Origin: a candidate division WOR-3 bacterium
Lineage (GTDB): Bacteria; SDB-A
NCBI GenBank assembly: GCA_016934535.1
Contig: JAFGSQ010000006.1
Location: 66,617 to 103,798 of the forward strand
DNA length: 37,182 nucleotides
Reading direction: 5' to 3'
Position numbers and translations under genes: made by a program. The notes beneath the pieces were generated by a model. It saw only the letters and a program-made list of their open reading frames with translations, had not been told where the DNA came from and did not search any database. Shown piece after piece: positions 32,617 to 37,182 of this stretch. Positions within the stretch are counted from its first letter, which is position 1; each line of letters starts with the position of its first letter.

Positions 32617-34365
32617 TTACCTCTCTGCCGGGTTTATGAATTCTTGTGTCAGTTCTTCCACGCTGAAAGGCATTCCATTATATTTAGTAATCTTCCTGTC
32701 GAATTCAAAGCTTGTAAGCATCCGTATAAGCAGGGCGAATTGTGACGAGAAATTATTTTCGACGATTATGGTTTTGCTCGCTTTTTTTAAATATATTTCT
32801 GTCTGCCTGTGTAAAGGGAAAAGCTGGGTGAAATGCAGGAGAGCCGTATCCTTTGCACCCGAAGATATGAGTGCTTCAAGTACCGTTTCAAGTGTCGAAC
32901 CCCACGAAACAATGAGTGTTGTGTAGTTTTCTGGGCCATAAAGATCGGGAGCTATAATATCTGGTTCCATAGCTTTAATTTTCCCCATTCTTTTGTTTAC
33001 CTGAGCAGTTCTGACAGAAAAACTTTCTGTTATGTATCCTCCTTCATCGTGTTCATCGCTGTCAACACAGACTATCCCTGTGCCGTATCCGGGAATTCCT
33101 CTGGGTGAAATTCCGGTGTCTGAAATTGTGTATCGCTGATATTTATCATCAGTTTCAACAATAATGTTTTCGTTAGAAAATTCATCCATTTTTATTTCAG
33201 GGATGGTGGTGTATGAGTCAAGATAGTACTGATCTGTCAGGATAATGACCGGCACCTGATATTTATCGGCAATGTGAAAGGATCTCGCGGCAAGAAATAA
33301 ACCCTGACGGAAGTTTCCCGGAGCGTATATTACCCGTGGAAATTCGCCATGACCGGCGAAAAGTGTGAAGAGGAGATCGCTTTGTTCGGTTCTCGTCGGT
33401 AATCCTGTTGCGGGTCCGGGTCTTTGTCCGATGTGAATTACCACAGGGGATTCGGTGGCGCCCGCGAGACTTAAGCCCTCTGCCATCAGCGCGAAGCCTC
33501 CTCCCGATGTGGTGACCATTGCGCGGCCTCCTGCATACCAGGACGCGATTGCCATATTGATCGCGGAAATTTCATCTTCAGCCTGTTCAACGGCTATATT
33601 CAATTCTGTTGAATGTTTCGCGAAATTTACAAGAACATCAGTCGAGGGCGACATCGGATAAGAAGAAATGAAGTTGCATCCTCCGGCAATGGACCCGTAG
33701 GTTATTGTCTCTGCACCATTCAACAGTATTTCCTGTGAAAGCGCCGGAGCTGGATCCGGAATCCGGATTACCTGCCGGTTGTTGAATAATTCCTGCCCTT
33801 TTTCAAATCCCGCGGAAGCTGCATTAATGTTACTATCAATTTTATCGGAGGCGGCAGATGAGAAATAGGATTGCACCTGATCTATAAGCATATAACGATC
33901 AATTTTAAAAAGGGCGGCGAATAGTCCCATTATTAAAAGGTTCAGGTATTGTTTCCCTCCGGACTCTTTCGCCATTTCTGTAAAAGGAATATCTATAAAA
34001 GTATAATTTTCATTTTTGTAAATATCATTAATAAAGACTGCTTCACCAATGATAACTGTATCGGAACCGATTCTCTCTTTGAACCGGTCCATAGCCCCTT
34101 CACCGAATGGAATAAATATATCTATTCTGTCGGTAAATGCGGTTTTTCTTTGTGAAGAAACTCGAATTAACGTTGAGTTGTTGCCTCCTCTAATCCGCGA
34201 CATAAATTCACTGTATGAAAAAATATATCTTCCTGAAATTTTAAACATCCTCAATAAAAGACGTTCGAGGGTTTGTATACCCTGGCCGGCCTGACCAGAG
34301 AGTACGATTGACAGGTCTAAACTGTTTTCTGTCATTGAAGCTTTTGTATCCCTTGAGTTCATCAT
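32617..34365 (-). CDS. korA: 2-oxoacid:ferredoxin oxidoreductase alpha subunit, gamma-alpha fusion (KorA-like)
   Basis: A 582-residue protein with two parts. Residues from about 15 to 190 are the gamma domain ([19 protein letters not shown] at the start). The rest is the pyrimidine-binding alpha domain, with [29 protein letters not shown], then [44 protein letters not shown] and [18 protein letters not shown]. These are the usual landmarks of Kor/Vor-type fused alpha subunits. It pairs with korB four bases downstream; no separate ferredoxin subunit gene is present, so a free ferredoxin is expected to take the electrons. The start is ATG at 34365 with no good ribosome site; an ATG at 34335 (before [12 protein letters not shown]) is an alternative. 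Confidence 0.92.
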   Translation of the reverse strand: MMNSRDTKASMTENSLDLSIVLSGQAGQGIQTLERLLLRMFKISGRYIFSYSEFMSRIRGGNNSTLIRVSSQRKTAFTDRIDIFIPFGEGAMDRFKERIGSDTVIIGEAVFINDIYKNENYTFIDIPFTEMAKESGGKQYLNLLIMGLFAALFKIDRYMLIDQVQSYFSSAASDKIDSNINAASAGFEKGQELFNNRQVIRIPDPAPALSQEILLNGAETITYGSIAGGCNFISSYPMSPSTDVLVNFAKHSTELNIAVEQAEDEISAINMAIASWYAGGRAMVTTSGGGFALMAEGLSLAGATESPVVIHIGQRPGPATGLPTRTEQSDLLFTLFAGHGEFPRVIYAPGNFRQGLFLAARSFHIADKYQVPVIILTDQYYLDSYTTIPEIKMDEFSNENIIVETDDKYQRYTISDTGISPRGIPGYGTGIVCVDSDEHDEGGYITESFSVRTAQVNKRMGKIKAMEPDIIAPDLYGPENYTTLIVSWGSTLETVLEALISSGAKDTALLHFTQLFPLHRQTEIYLKKASKTIIVENNFSSQFALLIRMLTSFEFDRKITKYNGMPFSVEELTQEFINPAER

Positions 34366-34425
34366 TCTTTTACTGGAAAATTATGTTTACGAGACAGGAT
34401 GTTCCTAAGGCAGGTTCTTGCATTT

Positions 34426-34640
34426 CCCCTTCAGTGAGGTTTGTTATTTTATATTAAAACCGTGAAGAGTTGTTGTCAAATTCTGAATTATTCTTTTTCA
34501 GTCTATTTTTTCTGTTTCATTATTTGGATTTAATCTAATGCAATGACATTAAATTCTTCGAGTCAAGCATTTGCACTATTCATTCTAAAAATTGAACGAT
34601 GAAAAATATTTTAAACAACTTCAGAGATAGTTATTTTCTC
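34426..34640 (-). repeat. Recurrent intergenic element, copy B
   Basis: The partner of copy A, in the same orientation. The core between TTTTTCAGTCTAT and the GAGTC box is the best conserved part. It fills most of the 331-bp gap between the NimA-like gene and korA and carries a promoter reading into korA. With copy A it brackets korA-korB as direct repeats. The rest of the gap (34366-34425 and 34641-34696) holds only the hairpin described separately. Confidence 0.75.
34451..34479 (-). promoter_or_regulatory. Promoter in copy B, reading into korA
   Basis: TTGACA (34479-34474), 17 bases, TAATAT (34456-34451), followed by CCTCACTGAAGGGG. The leader to ATG 34365 would be about 80 nt. Confidence 0.62.
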
Positions 34641-34663
34641 TCAAGCTGAGGTCGCTATCTCTG
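34622..34663 (-). terminator. Inverted repeat after the NimA-like gene (possible terminator)
   Basis: CAGAGATAG (34622-34630) and its exact complement CTATCTCTG (34655-34663) flank a 24-base loop, 34 bp beyond the stop of the NimA-like gene. No T-run follows directly, so intrinsic termination is uncertain; a Rho-dependent end or an mRNA stabiliser is possible. Confidence 0.35.
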
Positions 34664-34696
34664 GATGATTCCGGTTTGAAACGGTTGTTGCGCAAT

Positions 34697-35179
34697 TTAA
34701 CCAATATATTTCTTTCCTATAATAGATTCAATATCCAATCTCAGTATTGTCACTTTATTATACGATTCATCATTCTTTATGTTTCTTTCAAATATCGGCT
34801 TTGGATCTTTTTCAAGATGGTTCAATAAAATCTGGAGTCCATGTTTCTTTTCTTCCAGGTCTGAAACAATAAATATATTGCCGCGTACTATAAGTGAAGA
34901 ATAATCATGATCACATTGAGTTTCCAAATAGCCTTTATCCTCTATTATTGTTCCGCATACTTTGCTGTTCATTTTTATATAATCAAGTTTATCGCCTTTA
35001 TTCGCGCAGTGAAAATAGAAGCAATTCCTGTTTTTATCAAAACCATAACTCAAAGTTACAATATAGGGATTATCATTTACTGACAATGCAAGTGAAATAT
35101 GATTTCCAATTTTTATTATTTTGTTTATTTCACTTTGATCCAGAATTTCATTACGTAAACGCTTTGGATGATACTGCAT
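34697..35179 (-). CDS. NimA-like flavin protein (PNPOx superfamily)
   Basis: A 160-residue split-barrel protein of the NimA/pyridoxamine 5'-phosphate oxidase-related family. MQYHPKRLRNEILDQSEINKII is the usual NimA-like opening, followed by ISLALSVNDNPYIVTLSYGFDKNRNCFYFHCANKGDKLDYIKMNSKVCGTI and DYSSLIVRGNIFIVSDLEEKKHGLQILLNHLEKDP. Members bind FMN; some reduce 5-nitroimidazoles, most have unknown roles. I start at ATG 35179 because GGAG lies six bases upstream; the ATG at 35191 has none. It lies between the acquired-looking glycosyltransferase and repeat copy B. Confidence 0.88.
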   Translation of the reverse strand: MQYHPKRLRNEILDQSEINKIIKIGNHISLALSVNDNPYIVTLSYGFDKNRNCFYFHCANKGDKLDYIKMNSKVCGTIIEDKGYLETQCDHDYSSLIVRGNIFIVSDLEEKKHGLQILLNHLEKDPKPIFERNIKNDESYNKVTILRLDIESIIGKKYIG

Positions 35180-35283
35180 TGCATTCTCCATTCAAGTAAT
35201 TCAATTATTCTTTGAGCACGCGACAGCGCGTCCGCACAACGCCTGCACCGGCAAAATCTAAAAGAGGAGGATCGTGATTCCTC

Positions 35284-36873
35284 TCATTCAAAGTGCTTGT
35301 ACTCCGCCCAGGCGCGGTCGATCGGGACATGCCGGTCGCGTACGATAAATATCTTCAGATTATTCTCCTCTGGCATGCAATGCATGCACGTGTGCAGACC
35401 GGCCTGCATGACGTCGCCGTAGGACTCGAAGTAATCTTCCCGGTTTCCACCCAGCCGGATAAATGTCGTCACCGGCATTGGGCCGACACCCCAAAACCAG
35501 TAAGAGTTGTGGTTGCATATCACACGCGGCAGAAGATATTTGTGCGCGTACAACTCCAGCGCACCTGCCTCGCCGTAATTCGTGACGAAGACAACCGTCG
35601 TGGCCCGTTCGGTATCTGGAATAGAGACATAAGCCTTCGATACATTCTGCGCAAGCTCCTCCCACCCGTGCATGTCGGCGAAGAACTGCGGAAGATCCCC
35701 GAGTTCCTGGTTTTCCGGCGTGTTCGGCGCTACACCAAGCGCTTTTGAGTAACTCAGGTACAAATTCACGGGCAGGATCGGAATAGCAAACGGCGCGAGA
35801 ACCGCTCCCGATAGGACGAGGATCGTTGGAACGCCCCAGCGCCATGGGAATTTAGCCGTGCCGAGGCAGACACCGCCACAAGCAAATATCATCGGGTAGG
35901 CTGCAACGATGTACTCCGATTTTGTATGAGAGTTGGCGATAAGTACTCCAAACACAGTGAGGAACATTATACCGATGAGCCGTCGCGAACGTTCATCTTT
36001 ATGAGTAAAACACCACACGAGACCCGGCAGTGAAACCAAGTACGTAAACGGATTCATTCCCCAGAACTGATCGACGACAAAGCGCCACCGGGTGAGTGAT
36101 GAATACTTCTGCTCCAAAGCGTTCCGCATGAACTCGATGTGTGGCCAGCCGTTCAGGGCATTCCAGATCACAAAGGGTGAGAAAATCGCGAGAGCAACAG
36201 CTGCCGCCGCGTATGGCCCAGGGGTCTTGAGCTGAAAGCGCAATCGCCTGTCGAATAAAATTACAGCGGAAACGCCTGCTCCAAGCCATAGAACGCTTGT
36301 CTTATTGAGAAGTCCCAGGCCAAGAACAAATCCAAGCCAGATCCATGCCTTGAACCTGGCGCTTTCAGCTGCTCCGATAAGCGCATGGACCGCCAAAAGC
36401 CAGAACATGACGTCGAGGCTGTTCATCGAGAAGTAAGTGTGGAGACTCAGCATCTGCGGAGCGGCCAATAACGCCAGCGAAGCCAGTACGATCGAGGCGC
36501 GGCCTCCTCCCATTCGCCGGGCGAGGATGCCCGTTAGAGCAACGGACACGCCGAAGAGAATAGCAGGTACGAGGCGAATGGCAAACACTGAATCACCGAA
36601 GAGACTGCACGCTACTGCTAAGACGAAAATCGATAGAGGCGGTTGATCAACATATCCCGCATCGAGATGTTTACTGCAAGCGATATAATAGAGCTCATCC
36701 CGAAAATACCCGTAACCGCCTATGGTGTTTGCGATGATGAGCACGGTGAGCGCCAACACCGCCATTACGAAAATCGTAACCCAGTTCGATGAACGCGCCT
36801 TTCCTGCAGTTTCTGTTTTTGTCAGGTCTATCTGGGCAGATTCATCGCCCTCACCACACATGATGCTCAACAT
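35284..36873 (-). CDS. GT39-like membrane glycosyltransferase, probably horizontally acquired
   Basis: A 529-residue integral membrane protein of the ArnT/PMT (GT39, GT-C fold) type, which moves a sugar from a polyprenyl-phosphate donor to a lipid or protein. After the first helix comes GYFRDELYYIACSKHLDAGYVDQPPL: Asp59-Glu60 is the expected acidic pair of the first periplasmic loop, and YVDQPP is the family's next motif. About 10-12 hydrophobic segments follow, then a soluble C-terminal part. G+C is near 55-60%, far above the neighbours (one 60-base line within the gene is 60%, against 27% in a line of vapC), and codon use changes likewise, so recent transfer is likely. The GC-rich tract ends near 35215. 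The first ATG is at 36873; an ATG at 36861 is nearly as good. A GAGGA/TCCTC hairpin at about 35262-35283 could end the transcript. Confidence 0.87.
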   Translation of the reverse strand: MLSIMCGEGDESAQIDLTKTETAGKARSSNWVTIFVMAVLALTVLIIANTIGGYGYFRDELYYIACSKHLDAGYVDQPPLSIFVLAVACSLFGDSVFAIRLVPAILFGVSVALTGILARRMGGGRASIVLASLALLAAPQMLSLHTYFSMNSLDVMFWLLAVHALIGAAESARFKAWIWLGFVLGLGLLNKTSVLWLGAGVSAVILFDRRLRFQLKTPGPYAAAAVALAIFSPFVIWNALNGWPHIEFMRNALEQKYSSLTRWRFVVDQFWGMNPFTYLVSLPGLVWCFTHKDERSRRLIGIMFLTVFGVLIANSHTKSEYIVAAYPMIFACGGVCLGTAKFPWRWGVPTILVLSGAVLAPFAIPILPVNLYLSYSKALGVAPNTPENQELGDLPQFFADMHGWEELAQNVSKAYVSIPDTERATTVVFVTNYGEAGALELYAHKYLLPRVICNHNSYWFWGVGPMPVTTFIRLGGNREDYFESYGDVMQAGLHTCMHCMPEENNLKIFIVRDRHVPIDRAWAEYKHFE

Positions 36874-37182
36874 AAGATTAGTCGTAACAATTCAAAAAGA
36901 ATGGTTTACGCTCCATAATTACCTGGTTTCTGTTGGCTGTTAATTGAAAAAAAAATATTAGTTAAATAGCGCTTAGAAAAGAAATGATTTGGTATTTCTC
37001 CTCCAATAAACAAGTATGAATAATAATAGAACTGTAGTTATTTCAAGTCAAACAAGGATTTTTAATTTAGGATAGTTGTTTATCTTTTGTTCTTAGTAAA
37101 AAATATATTTTAAACCACTAGTGTCCTATAAAAAATAAAAAGAAAAAGACTGGTTCCTAAAAAGAAAATATAATCAAAAAAA
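36874..37182. other. AT-rich upstream region of the glycosyltransferase gene
   Basis: This 309-bp end region has no gene. It carries the fourth copy of the promoter architecture (37023-37051) and, near 37116-37133, a CACTAGTGTCCTATAAA stretch that resembles insertion-sequence ends. The first 85 bases beyond the ATG can be aligned loosely with the leader downstream of copy A: both begin CATAAGATTAG and later read TAATTGAA. Confidence 0.5.
37023..37051 (-). promoter_or_regulatory. Recurrent promoter element, copy D, reading toward the glycosyltransferase gene
   Basis: TTGACT (37051-37046), 17 bases, TATTAT (37028-37023), then GGAGGAG ending near 36999. The architecture is that of copies A-C; sequence upstream of the -35 is not clearly related. 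The leader to ATG 36873 is about 140 nt. Confidence 0.5.

Noticed and set aside
35215-35283. GC-rich text after the glycosyltransferase stop as a second attC site
   Set aside because: It has a GGCGTTGTGC-like stretch but no matching opposite end within the proper distance; it is more simply the edge of the transferred segment.
35360-35845. A 161-codon minus-strand frame inside the glycosyltransferase gene
   Set aside because: An alternative frame made open by high G+C; the real frame encodes the GT39 C-terminal part.
1-37182. tRNA, rRNA, CRISPR or phage genes
   Set aside because: No cloverleaf with a GGTTCGANTCC arm, no rRNA-like stretches, no regularly spaced direct repeats and no phage structural or integrase proteins were seen.

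Overview
The window is about 37 kb of low-GC bacterial DNA, roughly 37-40% G+C by eye. All the genes I can support, about 34, lie on the minus strand, so transcription runs from high to low coordinates. There is no rRNA, tRNA, CRISPR array, transposase or integrase gene. Most genes have recognisable Shine-Dalgarno sequences (AGGAG, GGAGG), and several have TTGACA-N17-TATAAT-like promoters. One secreted protein carries a type IX secretion (Por) C-terminal sorting domain together with FG-GAP/VCBS-like Asp-Gly repeats. A T9SS protein combined with ordinary sigma-70 promoters and Shine-Dalgarno sites argues against a true Bacteroidota. It fits better an uncultured anaerobic candidate lineage near the FCB group (WOR-3 or Cloacimonadota type). 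This placement is inference. The ferredoxin-dependent 2-oxoacid oxidoreductase fits an anaerobe.

Layout in direction of transcription. 37182-34697: a GC-rich GT39-type membrane glycosyltransferase that looks acquired, then a NimA-like flavin protein. 34640-31475: the two subunits of a 2-oxoacid:ferredoxin oxidoreductase (korA-korB), with a copy of an approximately 210-bp repeat on each side; each repeat carries a promoter. 31311-27550: a hypothetical protein and a GH38 alpha-mannosidase. 27447-26769: a vapBC toxin-antitoxin pair with its own promoter. 26676-20992: AlkD-type repair protein, an alpha-helical hypothetical, a HemN/HemW-like radical SAM protein, a GNAT enzyme, a Trm112-like/methyltransferase fusion and an FMN-binding protein. 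20877-19122: a decayed methyltransferase, a second GNAT, and a lipoprotein that starts a tight four-gene unit (lipoprotein, GrpB, CPBP protease-like, envelope protein with a HExxGH motif). 16432-12930: YdeI, an FMN-binding protein, a radical SAM protein and a class III aminotransferase. 12831-8671: the T9SS protein, a free-standing 2-oxoacid dehydrogenase acyltransferase domain, a small membrane protein, another CPBP-like protein, an attC-like hairpin and a DUF3024 protein.

8615-4129 is the clearest functional unit: a sigma-70 promoter, a c-di-AMP (ydaO/yuaA) riboswitch, ktrB, ktrA, a CorA-type divalent-cation transporter and a Ca2+/Na+ antiporter. This is an ion-homeostasis set whose potassium arm is under c-di-AMP control. 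4128-1 holds a degenerate stretch, a nitronate monooxygenase-like flavoprotein, a MATE transporter and the start of a phytoene-dehydrogenase-like oxidoreductase cut by the window edge.

The most unusual signals are four intergenic sites with the same promoter architecture, two of which share about 90 bp more upstream of the -35; the HExxGH envelope protein in its coupled operon; the riboswitch-led ion cluster outside the Bacillota; and the radical SAM/aminotransferase pair, in which the usual PLP-binding Asp is Asn.
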